Positions 23,345 to 32,339 of a stretch of 64,000 bases of DNA are shown piece after piece. The DNA comes from Halichoerus grypus (Eukaryota; Chordata; Mammalia; Carnivora; Phocidae): contig NC_135714.1 of assembly GCF_964656455.1 (NCBI RefSeq), positions 83,473,903 to 83,537,902 of the forward strand, given 5' to 3'. The notes beneath the pieces are model-generated. The model saw only the letters and a program-made list of their open reading frames with translations, had not been told where the DNA came from and searched no databases. The translations under genes were made by a program, and so were the position numbers. The stretch's first letter is position 1. Every line of letters starts with the position of its first letter.

Positions 23345-24620
23345 ACAATCTTCACTCATTCATTCAAAACATGCATAAAATATGTGTTATGTACCAGGCA
23401 CTATACTAGCCCCTAGAGATGAGTCAGGTCATTCCCTTCAATGTGTTTAAAATCATATGTGTATATGTCGGTTGTGGGGGCTGGGTGGGGAGAGCCATAT
23501 AAACAGAAAATTGTAATGCATGAAATTATTTACATTGTATAATATTATGATATAATTGCAATATATAATATACTACTATCGCATAGGCACCAATTAACAT
23601 AAGATCACATAGAAGGGGCTCCTACTAGGGACGCCTGGTGGCTCAGTCGTTAAACATCTATCTGCCTTTGGCTCAGGTCATGATCCCAGGGTCCTGGGAT
23701 GGAGCCCCGCATCGGGCTCCCTGCTCAGCGGGAAGCCTGCTTCCCCCTCTTCCACTCCCCCTGCTTGTGTTCCCTCTCTCACTGTGTCTCTCTCTGTCAA
23801 ATAAATAATTAAATCTTTAAAAAAAGAAAAAAAGAAGGGGCTCCTACTAAACCCTTGGGCAGATCAAGAAAGGCTTCTCAGAAGAAATAACATCTAAACT
23901 GATAGCTGAAGCATCGGCAGATACACAGGGAGAACCAGGAACTATGGGCAGTCCATTAAGACATAGTAGTGGCCAAGAAGAAGGCTTGAGAAATATACAG
24001 GAACCAGATCATAAAAGGGCTTAAGCCACATTAAAGAGTTTGAAGTTTATCTTGAAGGAGTTGAATTGTTTTAGTAAGAGGAGTGATATGATCAGATTTC
24101 TACTTTAAAAATGACCACTTTAATTAGAGTATAGTAGTCATTCAAAGTATTTGTTGAACACATGACTAGTTAAGTGTAAGTAGCGTAATAAAAAAATATT
24201 GCAGGAATTCAAAAGAAAGAGAAATCAGTGAATCGGTGCTGGCTGTGATACCCCAAAAAAGTTTTATGGAGGAGTTTAACTCGTCTTTCAAAAATGTACG
24301 ATTTTGATAGGGTAATTCAAGGAAAAGCACTTCCTAGTTGGAAACAGGAAGGGTACAAGGAAGATAATGAGCTAGGAAGTGTCTGTGCAAAAGTTTCAGG
24401 TGAATTCACAGAAGAGCAAATAGTTTAGTTTAGTGAGTGCTAGGTCTGGAGAGATAGGTTGGCATCTCAGGGTCAGCCTTGAGGGATGGGGGGCCTTGAA
24501 TGCCGGTCTCAGGATTTAAACTTCACCAGCAAAGAGACTGCCAGCTCCTGGCTGAGTTTTGAAAGGAGAGAGGCATACTCCAAGTGTTGTGTTAGGAAGA
24601 TTGAATATGAATTGGAAGAG
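23345..24620 (-). mobile_element. L2 LINE, reverse, split by a SINE
   Basis: Reverse L2 end (CACTCATTCATTCAAAAC, GTACCAGGCACTATACTAGCC). After the SINE it continues with AAAGGCTTCTCAGAAGAAATAAC, AAAAGGGCTTAAGCC and GAGTGATATGATCAG. A second L2-like patch covers about 24280-24520. Confidence 0.75.
23628..23832 (+). mobile_element. CAN-SINE with perfect 17-bp duplication
   Basis: TCCCAGGGTCCTGGGATGGAGCCCC / CCCCCTGCTTGTGTTCC subtype. AGAAGGGGCTCCTACTA at 23611-23627 and 23833-23849 is the duplication. Confidence 0.96.
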
Positions 24621-24702
24621 GTTTAAACACAAGGTCCAGGTAACAAGGTATAGGAATGTAAAAGGAAAAACAAAAGCAGGAGATGTGCTGCAAGATACAT
24701 AT

Positions 24703-24724
24703 CAAAAAAAAAAAAAAAAAAAAA
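24703..24724. repeat. Poly-A tract
   Basis: Twenty-odd consecutive A without a clear element upstream. Confidence 0.8.
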
Positions 24725-24780
24725 GAGTTAGAAGTAAAAGCATAGGGTTGGGTGATGGGTGAAACAAAGGTCACCTCACA

Positions 24781-25622
24781 TGCCAACCTCCTACATCTCC
24801 AGCACCCCTACTAATTTCCCTGGTAGGCTGATTTATCTGAATAGACGAATCTCCTGCAGCTTTGTGTTATCATTTGGATGATGAGAGTCTTCTCTTTTAT
24901 GAAGCTGTTTAACCAGTGTCTACACCTAAGAACTAGGAGGTAAGGTTTTTTTTGAAAAGAAAATGAAGAGAAAAGAATATTTGGAGAATGAAAGAAGACG
25001 ATCGGAACAAACAAAAGGTAACACTGAGGCCATTCTTAAGTCCCCTAAATCAGTCACCCAGGGTATTCATTCAGTTGGGGCACCACTGTTTATTGTAGGA
25101 ACCCCCTGAGATAGATCAGACTTACACCCAGTCCTGGGACCCCAGAGACTGAATTAGCTCAAAGAGTTCCCTCCTCTCATTGTTGGGGTCACCTCCTCTA
25201 CCCACTCTTTGTAACCTCAGTAACCACAAGAAGCAGAAGGATAAACTCAATTGTTCTGTTGTCTCCTGTTTGAACTCGGGTCACTTTGGTCTCCCAAAGC
25301 GACAACTTAATTTAATAGTACTTAGGAATACTGAAAAAAAATATTAGAAACCCCCTTCCAAAATTGTCTAACAAACTTCCAGGGTACAGTAGTCTATTAC
25401 TTAAGAAAAGCTGACCTAAGAAACATCACAGCCCTCATCCAAAGGAACAATGTCATTTACAAATAGATCTCTTAGAAGAGTCAATAAATCCCTGGCTCAT
25501 CAAAATAAATTCTATTTTCTCAGCCTTTTTCAAAGTCAGAAAGTCAGGCTTCTCACAATAGGCCCATGTATTATTTATTCTACTTTACGGCAGGTGGGTA
25601 AACTGAAGTTGCATTCTTTAAG
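24781..25622. other. Intronic sequence without recognised features
   Basis: No repeat or exon is recognised. Confidence 0.4.
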
Positions 25623-25635
25623 ATAGAGATATTAA

Positions 25636-25850
25636 GGGGCGCCTGGGTGGCTCAGTTGGCTAAGCGTCTGACTCTTGGTTTCGGCTCAGATCCTGATCTC
25701 AGGATAGAGAGATCAAGCTCCTTGGCAGGCTCGGCACTCAGCAATGGCTCTGCTTGGGATTCTTTCTCTCCCTCTATCCCTCCCACTCATGTATGCTGCC
25801 CTCGCTCTCTCTCTCTCTCAAATAAATAAATAAATCTTTAAAAAAAAACA
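25636..25850 (+). mobile_element. Older CAN-SINE (SINEC_a-like)
   Basis: Head GGGGCGCCTGGGTGGCTCAG with the CTGACTCTTGGTTTCGGCTC body. Perfect 13-bp duplication ATAGAGATATTAA at 25623-25635 and 25851-25863. A short open frame inside it is SINE-derived. Confidence 0.95.
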
Positions 25851-25863
25851 ATAGAGATATTAA

Positions 25864-27379
25864 TGGCTCTAAATTTTGTTCCAAATTGGATGGTGTCTTG
25901 CTATAACAGATATGAATGCCAGCTAATTAGTAGATTCTCTGCATTTCATTTGTCACTGTTTAACTGATGACTATTGTTTTCTTTAGTACTTTTTAGTTGA
26001 TGTTTGTTAGGCCTGATTACATGATAAAATTTCCTCAGCTTCCCTTTGTTTCCAAAGTAATTATAGGCTTCTTCCTCTCTCTTTTTGATGCCCACAGACG
26101 CCATAATGAAGGCAGTTAAATATGCAAAATGAGAATAAGAAACAAGGTGTCAACATACATATAATTTACTTTTGAGGCATCCGACTTACTCATAAACTAG
26201 GGATCATATTGCTAATAAAATTATCCGATTTTCCAAAAAAATTTGGACATATTTTCCAGTGTCTTCGCCAACAGATGGTTCAGGGGTCTTTTGCCACTTT
26301 GTAATTCATCTACACCTCTCCAGACATGACAAGATAAGGAGATAATGTAAGTGAAAACAATGTGTGGGCCACAGATATGCAGCTGCAAGCAAAATCCCCA
26401 CACTTCTTTCCAAGCATATGACCTCCCCTACTCCTACCTAGAACACTTTAGTCAGCTATTTCCCCTAATTGAAAAGAGACTGCAACTAGACAGAAAGTAC
26501 TTAGGAAGGTGTTTGCTTTATTTTCTAAAATAGCTATATACTATGGGGGCATTTCAGTTACCCAACATAGAAGTTCTCAGACTTTAAACCAAAGGTTTGG
26601 TTTAAAGTCTGGTACATAATTTACCAAAGAACATATATAAGCAGACCACAAAACACTTCCAGATCAAAGGCAGTTCACTTTCTGAAACCCCCACGGCATC
26701 AGAAAGCCCTACTTCTTCCCGAGTATTGTATGTTTTAATTGAGGTAAGCTATTTGTAATAAAAAAAAAAAAAAAAATGCCAACCTATCTGTAATTTTATT
26801 AGCAAGGATTTTACCTGATTAAAGTTTCCTTATCTGGCATCTAAGATTAGATACGTTGGGAAATGCTAAATTCCTGAGTGGAGAATACATAGTATGCAGT
26901 ATTTCCCAAACATCTCAGAACACAAACATTTTTTCTAACACAAACTAACATTGCCCAGAAGTGGCAAACACTATGCAAAATACTGCATACTGCTGCTCAT
27001 CATCAGTTGTCACTGGAACAAGAGCAGAAGGAAAAAAAAAAAAATCAAAGCGTTGAGTTAACTGAATTTTTAGAAGTGGGGAGGAGTTCTGGGGAGGATG
27101 CTAAAAGCACACTTTGCCTACCTCACAGTTTTAAGAAATACTCAGTCACAGAACATTTATTATGGAGGTGACTAGGAATCTATAATGGCATCTTTTTTTT
27201 TTTTTTTTTTGAAACTTACTAACAGGTATGATCTTAAAATTCTCCCAGGTAGCTCATGGCTGTCTTTAAATCCTAGGCATTACCAAATGTCTGGCTAATA
27301 CTGTGTATACATACTGAGAAATATATTTTTATTTTGAATGAAAATTAGAATCAAACACTTGACCTGACAAATGACTAAA
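25864..27379. other. Intronic sequence with a strong hairpin
   Basis: Otherwise unrecognised. It holds the inverted repeat at 26578-26611, poly-A at 26759-26776 and poly-T at 27192-27210. Confidence 0.5.
26578..26611. repeat. 16-bp perfect inverted repeat with 2-nt spacer
   Basis: The left arm CAGACTTTAAACCAAA and right arm TTTGGTTTAAAGTCTG are exact complements separated only by GG. The sequence could form a cruciform or RNA hairpin. Confidence 0.95.
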
Positions 27380-27500
27380 AACTAAGACTCTAAACCCAGT
27401 CTGGGCATCAGCTGGGTATGTGATCTTGGTCAAGGCCTCCTTGGTTTCCCGATCTCTGTACAATAGACCCTTCAGCTCTGTAAGCCTCATGAAACCCACC
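27380..27500 (+). mobile_element. MIR fragment near exon 1
   Basis: Sense MIR-like order AAACCCAGTCTGGGC, GTATGTGATCTTGGTCAAGGC, and CCTTGGTTTCCCGATC. It is diverged. 27501-27889, the intron start, holds nothing else recognised. Confidence 0.55.
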
Positions 27501-27935
27501 TAGGAAAGACACCTACAGCAGTTCTTACCCCTCAAGCAACAGTTGATGAGGGTGGCATGTGAGCCACTATCTTTGCTGGGAAGATTTAAGTACACCGTTC
27601 CAATCTAAAAAGCATCTCATAAGGTGCTTCCAGCCCTCAAGTACTTCATAAACTGCTCTGTAAAATTTTATAACCACAGGCGTCTGCCCTCTCTGCTCAT
27701 CAGGAGTAAAACTGCAACATCTGGCTCCCTCAGCAACACCAGCCCTTTATAAAACCCTGGTAAAAGAAAGCCCAGGGTGGTGCGAATCAAGGGCCACCGA
27801 TCAGTTACCGCCTCACACTTGAAAAATGCCCCGATAGTCTTCCTCCCTCACTTTTCCCAAATAAATAGCGTTCTTATACAAATGAAAGTCCACGGACCCC
27901 GAGAGGCTGGAAGGGCCGCGAGGGCCCGGCCGTAC

Positions 27936-28154
27936 CTGATTGAAGTGCAGCTGCCCGGGCTCGGCGACACCCTCCTCGGGGGCGGCTCCCAGCTGCTCCA
28001 GCAGGCGCGCGAGTTGCGCCGCCGACAGGCTCCGATTCGCGCCGAACACGCTCAGCACATCCTCGCTAAAGGCGAGCCCGGGCCCCTCCGCCGTGCCTCC
28101 GATGCCCGCGGCCGCCAGCAGTAGGAGCCCAGCCACCGCCCGGCCCGGGGCCAT
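27936..28154 (-). CDS. SLC39A8: SLC39A8 (ZIP8) coding exon 1
   Basis: First coding exon of the ZIP8 metal importer, a LIV-1 subfamily SLC39 protein that carries Zn, Mn, Fe and Cd with bicarbonate into the cytosol from the cell surface or lysosomes. The 73 codons match the length and sequence I recall for human exon 1. A hydrophobic signal peptide spans about residues 1-22 ([17 protein letters not shown]), followed by the start of the extracellular N-terminal domain ([13 protein letters not shown]). The sequon N40-R-S is present, and residues V33 and G38, mutated in human SLC39A8 deficiency, are intact. The start is the ATG at 28154, with A at -3 and G at +4. An upstream in-frame extension exists but has no ATG. 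The exon ends in CAG followed by a GTACGG donor, phase 0. It lies in a CpG island. Compared with human, several codons 50-65 differ (a variable linker). Identity is very secure; the exact transcription start is not. Confidence 0.97.
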
Positions 28155-28211
28155 CCTGGCCGGGGCTGCCTCTCGAGGGCCTGAAACGGGCTGGAGCGCC
28201 CCGGGACGCTC

Positions 28212-28218
28212 TGCGCGC
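28212..28218. promoter_or_regulatory. Metal-response-element core match in 5' UTR region
   Basis: TGCGCGC matches the MTF-1 core TGCRCNC, and with the next base it forms the palindrome TGCGCGCA, so the core reads on both strands. It lies about 60 bp upstream of the ATG. In a CpG island such a match is expected fairly often by chance. Confidence 0.25.
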
Positions 28219-28377
28219 ACCGGCGTCGGTGCCCAAGGGCGCGCGGATCAGGCGTCGTCGGCGCGGGTCCGAGTCAGCCGTGACTGGGGCGCCCGTGGTC
28301 CTCCGCCGCCTTCGGAAGAGCAGCAGCCCGCGACCTGCGGGGCATTGAAGTGGAGGTGCAGCGGGGGGGTGGGGAGC

Positions 28378-28447
28378 GATAAGCAGAGCGGGCCCCCGGG
28401 CCTCCTGGAGAGCCTAAGATAAAGAGGACAAAGGGGGACAGAGATAA
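28378..28447. promoter_or_regulatory. Cluster of three GATA motifs
   Basis: GATAAG at 28378-28383, AGATAA at 28417-28422 and AGATAA at 28442-28447 all share plus-strand orientation within 70 bp of otherwise GC-rich sequence. A fourth, AGATAAG, is at 29001-29007. They are candidate GATA-factor sites about 225-295 bp upstream of the ATG. Confidence 0.35.
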
Positions 28448-28562
28448 AGGCCAGCGGGCCACCCGCCGGCCAGCCCCGGGAGCACTGCCTTGCCCGAGCC
28501 CTCGAACGCCCGGCCGGGCAGGGGGCCAACTGCCCCGGAGCAGGGTTTGCAAATGTCCCAGG

Positions 28563-28570
28563 ATTTGCAT
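28563..28570 (-). promoter_or_regulatory. Octamer (POU/Oct) motif
   Basis: The minus strand reads ATGCAAAT, the canonical octamer, at the upstream edge of the CpG island about 410 bp before the ATG. This is a sequence match only. Confidence 0.4.
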
Positions 28571-28783
28571 AGTGTGGTGACACACGCTCCTCCCGGATAT
28601 AAAGCCCCAAACCAAACAATTTCTTTAGGAAGAACTAAAACCACTCTCACTATAGAACCCCACCTCTTCTTCCTGTCTTGCTGCTAAATTCCCTCAGAGC
28701 AAACTTAGACGCGGTGAGACAAGGCAGTCCCCAAGGAGCTGCAGGAAATAGCTCTTTCGGAGTCCTGGACTTTGCGTCTAAAC

Positions 28784-28793
28784 GGGACCTCCC
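28784..28793. promoter_or_regulatory. NF-kB consensus match upstream of SLC39A8
   Basis: GGGACCTCCC fits the GGGRNNYYCC consensus exactly and lies about 630 bp upstream of the SLC39A8 ATG. SLC39A8 is reported to be an NF-kB-induced gene that feeds back on NF-kB through zinc. Occupancy here is inference. Confidence 0.45.
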
Positions 28794-28882
28794 TCTCCCA
28801 GATCTCTTTGCTGGGCTTGGCAAACTAGCCTGCTAACCTCTCACCTCGCCTGTCTCTTTCTGCTTCTGCGTCTCTGTGTGTC

Positions 28883-29040
28883 CACGTGAGTCTCAGTCTC
28901 TCTCTTTCTCTCTGTCTCTCTCTGTCTCTCTCTGTCTCTCTCTCAACACTATCTGGCAAGTCCGCTCGGAAACTCCGAGCTCGGGCCCTACCCCCTTTAC
29001 AGATAAGAGGCGGGCCCTGTCCCCGCCTCTCTGGCACGTG
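28883..29040. promoter_or_regulatory. Two CACGTG E-boxes in the 5' flank
   Basis: Perfect CACGTG palindromes occur at 28883-28888 and 29035-29040, about 0.73 and 0.88 kb upstream of the ATG. They are candidate bHLH (USF, MYC or TFEB class) sites. Functional status is unknown. Confidence 0.3.
28891..28945. repeat. Polypyrimidine (CT)/(CTCTCTGT) simple repeat
   Basis: About 55 bp of CTCTCT interrupted by TGT lies in the SLC39A8 upstream flank. It reads as a GAGA-type purine tract on the gene strand. Confidence 0.8.
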
Positions 29041-29250
29041 GTGACACGCACTCCCCCAGCCTGAACTCCCGCTCTCGTCCACGCCGGGGCGCAGAGCCGC
29101 CGGCATTGCGCATTCCTCCCCCGACCCGGCTCTCCACCCTCACCCCGGGGGGTTACCTGAATGCCACATCTGTGTCGGTGTCCCCAGCCTCCTTTCTGGT
29201 CTCGGTGGTCTCTTTGTTACCTTGCTGAAACCAACTTCCTGGAATAGAGT
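28946..29250. other. GC-moderate 5' flank of SLC39A8
   Basis: Single-copy-looking, moderately CpG-containing sequence continues from the CpG island out to about 29160, then reverts to ordinary composition. I recognise no exon. It could contain an alternative non-coding first exon, but nothing decides this. Confidence 0.4.
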
Positions 29251-30809
29251 CTGGAGCCCCATGCATTGTCTAAGAGATTAGCAGGAATTGGCTTTTTTGT
29301 AGTACTTCGTAAACTCCGAGGAAAAAAAGGAAACCAAATCTCCAGCGTGGTGGCGGGCTCACTGAGCCTGCACTTCCCAAGTCGGCCCTTCCTGACGCCG
29401 CACAGGATATCCGCAGATCAGAATGAGTGTTTGTTTGTTCAAATGAGGGTTCAAGAAAAGCTGACTTAGGTGTGAGATCAACAAGCTTGTGCAAAGTGAA
29501 TGCGGTGTTTGGGGACAAAGGTTGTGTCTAGTGGATATAATTGTCCAGAAATAAAGTAAATCTTGGTTCACTGCTCCATGGCTAAGTACAATAAGAATTC
29601 AAAGTGGTGTTCTTGCCTTTCACTCGGAGAGTGCACAGCCTCCTAAAACAGCCGAATTTAACAGACACTAAGTGCAGAAAAAGGCAAGGAGATGTGGAAG
29701 GGGGACTTAAATGTAAATGTGAAAAATAGAGACAGAGAGAGAAAATTCCAGAGGGATAAGGATCTAGGTGGACATAACTGAGGGCTATCATATGGAAAAT
29801 GTTTAACTGTATTCTAACCAGTAACAGGGCAGAATCACCAAGAAGAAGGTTTCTGCAGAATATAAAGCACAAGTGCTTTGGGAGGTAGTGATTTCTCCAT
29901 GATTGAGAGTGTTTCAGACCCACAGGTAAGTGGTAGAAGGATTCCTGTCTTGGAGGGAGATCAGCAAAATGATCTTGATGGTGTGTCCCTTCCAATTATA
30001 AAATATGTATATTTGTTAGGAATAATTTATGAATTTATAATGGTACAAAAAGGGCAAGTATTTCACCCAAGGGCCAGAAGTAAGATCATGTCACAGTTAA
30101 GCTCTTAAATTATACAAATGATGGGACTCTTCGAGATTTTTATTGGATTCTTAAATGTAGTTTGTTGTTTATTTTTCCTTTTGACCTCAGTGACTCAAGG
30201 TGATTCTTTGAAATTCATGAATGCTTCAGGTAGTTCATCCACATCCAGCAAGTTGTTTATGCCCAGCTTGAACTGCAACATTGCTAAGATGTTGGATTTT
30301 CCACAAATATAAATGGGTTTTAAATAATACAAATTTGTATTGCAGTTTTTTTAAATAAAGTTTTTGTATTAGTCATTCGTGTCTAAATACATACATTTTG
30401 TCTGCCCATCAACCCCAAAAGACAATAAACAGTAAAATAAGTAATAATCAACTTGCTTGGCAACTTTACCAAATACAGTTAATATGATTTAAGCATGCAA
30501 TTAAGAGAGAGTATTCAGAAAATTACAAGGTACTAACTACCAAATTGGCAACGCTAATTTCTAGATCTTCCACTCTAATGAAATATAATCACCAAAGTAC
30601 TACTCAGATAATGTTTTAGGGCTCAAAATATGGCATTCTATCAGCAATATCATTACTGAAAAAAAAGGACTTCCAGTTTAAAATATAAAGTGTAATGTTA
30701 ATAACTATAATTTCTCTCAGAAATTTGCCTTAAAGTTTAAGTCATTTTAAATGGTAATATTTAACGGAGCATGCTAGGAACACCAGCCAGGATATTGAAA
30801 GATGCTTTC
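29251..30809. other. Upstream intergenic sequence, unrecognised
   Basis: Single-copy-looking DNA upstream of SLC39A8. 30005-30380 is AT-rich with an AATAAA (about 30353). It looks like a 3' UTR but has no associated coding region. Short open frames at 29582-29995 (minus) carry no recognisable domain. Confidence 0.35.
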
Positions 30810-30915
30810 TCTTTCTGACAATGTCACCTGGGAAACTTGGTGACAGGTTCAATTCCCTCATCTATGAAACAGGAAAACTGGGATAGAAGAACAAGTATCT
30901 ACTCCAGCCTTATTT
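30810..30915 (+). mobile_element. Weak MIR fragment
   Basis: CACCTGGGAAACTTGGTGAC, TCATCTATGAAACAGGAAAAC resemble the MIR middle. Confidence 0.4.
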
Positions 30916-30932
30916 CTAAATGTCTAATTTAG

Positions 30933-31132
30933 GGCGCCTTCGTGGCTCAGTTGGTTAAGCAACTGCCTTCGGCTCAGGTCATGATCCCAGAGTCCTGGGA
31001 TCGAGTCCCACATCGGGCTCCCAGCTCAGCGGGGAGCCTGCTTCTCCCTCTGACCCTCACCCCTCTCATGCTGTTTCTCTCTCTCTCTCTAATAAATAAA
31101 TAAATAAAATCTTTAAAAAATAATAAAAAAAT
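30933..31132 (+). mobile_element. CAN-SINE with perfect 15-bp duplication
   Basis: GAGTCC...CTCTGACCC subtype; AAATGTCTAATTTAG at 30918-30932 and 31133-31147. Confidence 0.95.
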
Positions 31133-31209
31133 AAATGTCTAATTTAGGAGTCATCTTTGAGAACAAAACATGAAACTCCTAGAAGAGAAATAAAAGTTCA
31201 GTTCTCCAG

Positions 31210-31452
31210 AGGCCCCTGGGTAGCTCAGTCAGTTAAGCCTCCGACTCTTGATTTGGGCTCAGGTCAGGATCCCAGGGTCCTGAGACTGAGCCCCTCCCTC
31301 TTTGTCCTTGCACTGGGCTCCCTGCTCAATGGGGAGTCCGCTTATCCCTCTCCCTCTGCCCCCCACTCCCTCTGCCCCCCATTCATGCTCTCTCTCTCTC
31401 TCACTCTCTCTCTTTCAGATAAATAAATAAATAAATCTTTTAAGGAAAAAAA
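31210..31452 (+). mobile_element. CAN-SINE with a 20-bp internal insertion
   Basis: Head GGCCCCTGGGTAGCTCAGTC, CCGACTCTTGATTTGGGCTC. An extra CTCCCTCTTTGTCCTTG-like segment sits between GAGCCC and GGGCTCCC. A clear duplication is not found. Confidence 0.9.
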
Positions 31453-31699
31453 TGATTCTCTCTCTTCTTCGGCCCCTCCCTTCTTCTCTAAAAAAAATAA
31501 CAATTCTCCAATGGAAAGGACATTTAAAGTCAAGCCTTACTTTTTCTAATAGCTTCAAATTTTCTTTTAAACTTTCTCATGCATTCATTTCCCTGTGGAA
31601 GGACTAACAAGCAAATCGAAGAGACATCCCTTTCCCTTCTTCCCCTTCCCTTCTCTTCTCCTTCCTCCAGTCTTAAAGCCATGAGGTGGAGCATAGCAT

Positions 31700-32230
31700 G
31701 ATAAATAGTATCTGTGTGGAGGGCAGTCACAGTGACCCAAAGAGGGGTGCGTTTGGAACCTGAACGAGAGAAGAAGTGTATCCAAGGAGGAGGGAAATTT
31801 AGTGTGGGCAGTCATAGCCCACGCAGGGTGGCAAAGGTGTCCAGATGGTAGAGGGAACATGGAAAATCAGAAGATGCATTTATTTCTGGACAACAGGAGT
31901 GTGTGCACGCAGCCCAGCACAGAATGTCAGCACCCAGGTATGATGAGGGGAGCATCCTTCCCAGTATAGTTTGTCAGAGCCCAGGCTGGAAGGAGAGTGC
32001 GTCCACAGTGGCTTGGTGTGGGGTCTCAGAGCCGGAGCGAAGATAGGAGGGCATCTATGGGTGGAGGGAGAGAGAGGCAGCTGAGTGTGGAGAGTCAGAG
32101 CCTGAATGGGTGAGAGAGGCGTCTGTGCTTGATGATGACCTGCATAGGAAGTCAGAGATGGAGAAGGGTGAGGAGAGAGACCCTGCTGAGCAATAGCATG
32201 AGGTACCAGACTGTGTGCAGTGAGCAGAGA
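31700..32230. repeat. Degenerate tandem array of ~50-90 bp units
   Basis: GTGTGG...GTCAGAGCC...GA..AGG-like wording recurs about seven times (near 31712, 31801, 31897, 31965, 32015, 32084, 32150), with unit spacing irregular. Not coding: the long minus-strand open stretch follows from the repeat and lacks domains. Confidence 0.6.
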
Positions 32231-32339
32231 GCTGCCCGATACCAAGTGTGTGATAGTGGGATTGATAAAAAGAAATATGTATTTGGTCTTCATCCCAGTT
32301 TCTGGCACACAGCTCCTAAAACCCTTGGATTTCCCAAGT

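Larger units (their letters stand above)
4093..27935 (-). other. SLC39A8: SLC39A8 intron 1
   Basis: A 23.8-kb phase-0 intron between the GTACGG donor at 27935 and the TTTCAG acceptor at 4093. It contains the repeats listed separately and no other coding sequence I can recognise. All seven CAN-SINEs inside it lie on the plus strand, antisense to the gene. Confidence 0.93.
27890..28560. promoter_or_regulatory. SLC39A8: CpG island spanning exon 1 and 5' flank of SLC39A8
   Basis: This stretch is strongly GC-rich and dense in CpG (many CGCG, GCCG and CCCGG), unlike the AT-rich surroundings. It covers coding exon 1, the inferred 5' UTR and the proximal upstream sequence, which is typical of a broad mammalian promoter. 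No TATA box sits at a plausible distance on the minus strand. The transcription start cannot be placed from sequence. Possible acceptor-like CAG trinucleotides upstream of the ATG (near 28183 and 28339) leave open a spliced 5' UTR from a distal first exon. Confidence 0.85.

Noticed and set aside
25647..25829. A 60-codon frame starting MAQLAKRLTLG.
   Set aside because: It is the CAN-SINE body.
28155..28220. In-frame N-terminal extension of SLC39A8 upstream of the ATG.
   Set aside because: The extension has no ATG (it would start at GTG), and the downstream ATG has a strong Kozak context and matches the known start and signal peptide.
28598..28603. TATAAA on the plus strand upstream of SLC39A8.
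   Set aside because: It is on the strand opposite to the gene, and no plus-strand exon is evident. It is at most a divergent-transcript signal.
28248..28619. Overlapping 110-160 codon frames on both strands in the CpG island.
   Set aside because: Stop codons are AT-rich, so GC-rich promoter DNA is open in many frames by chance. None shows a domain or splice context.
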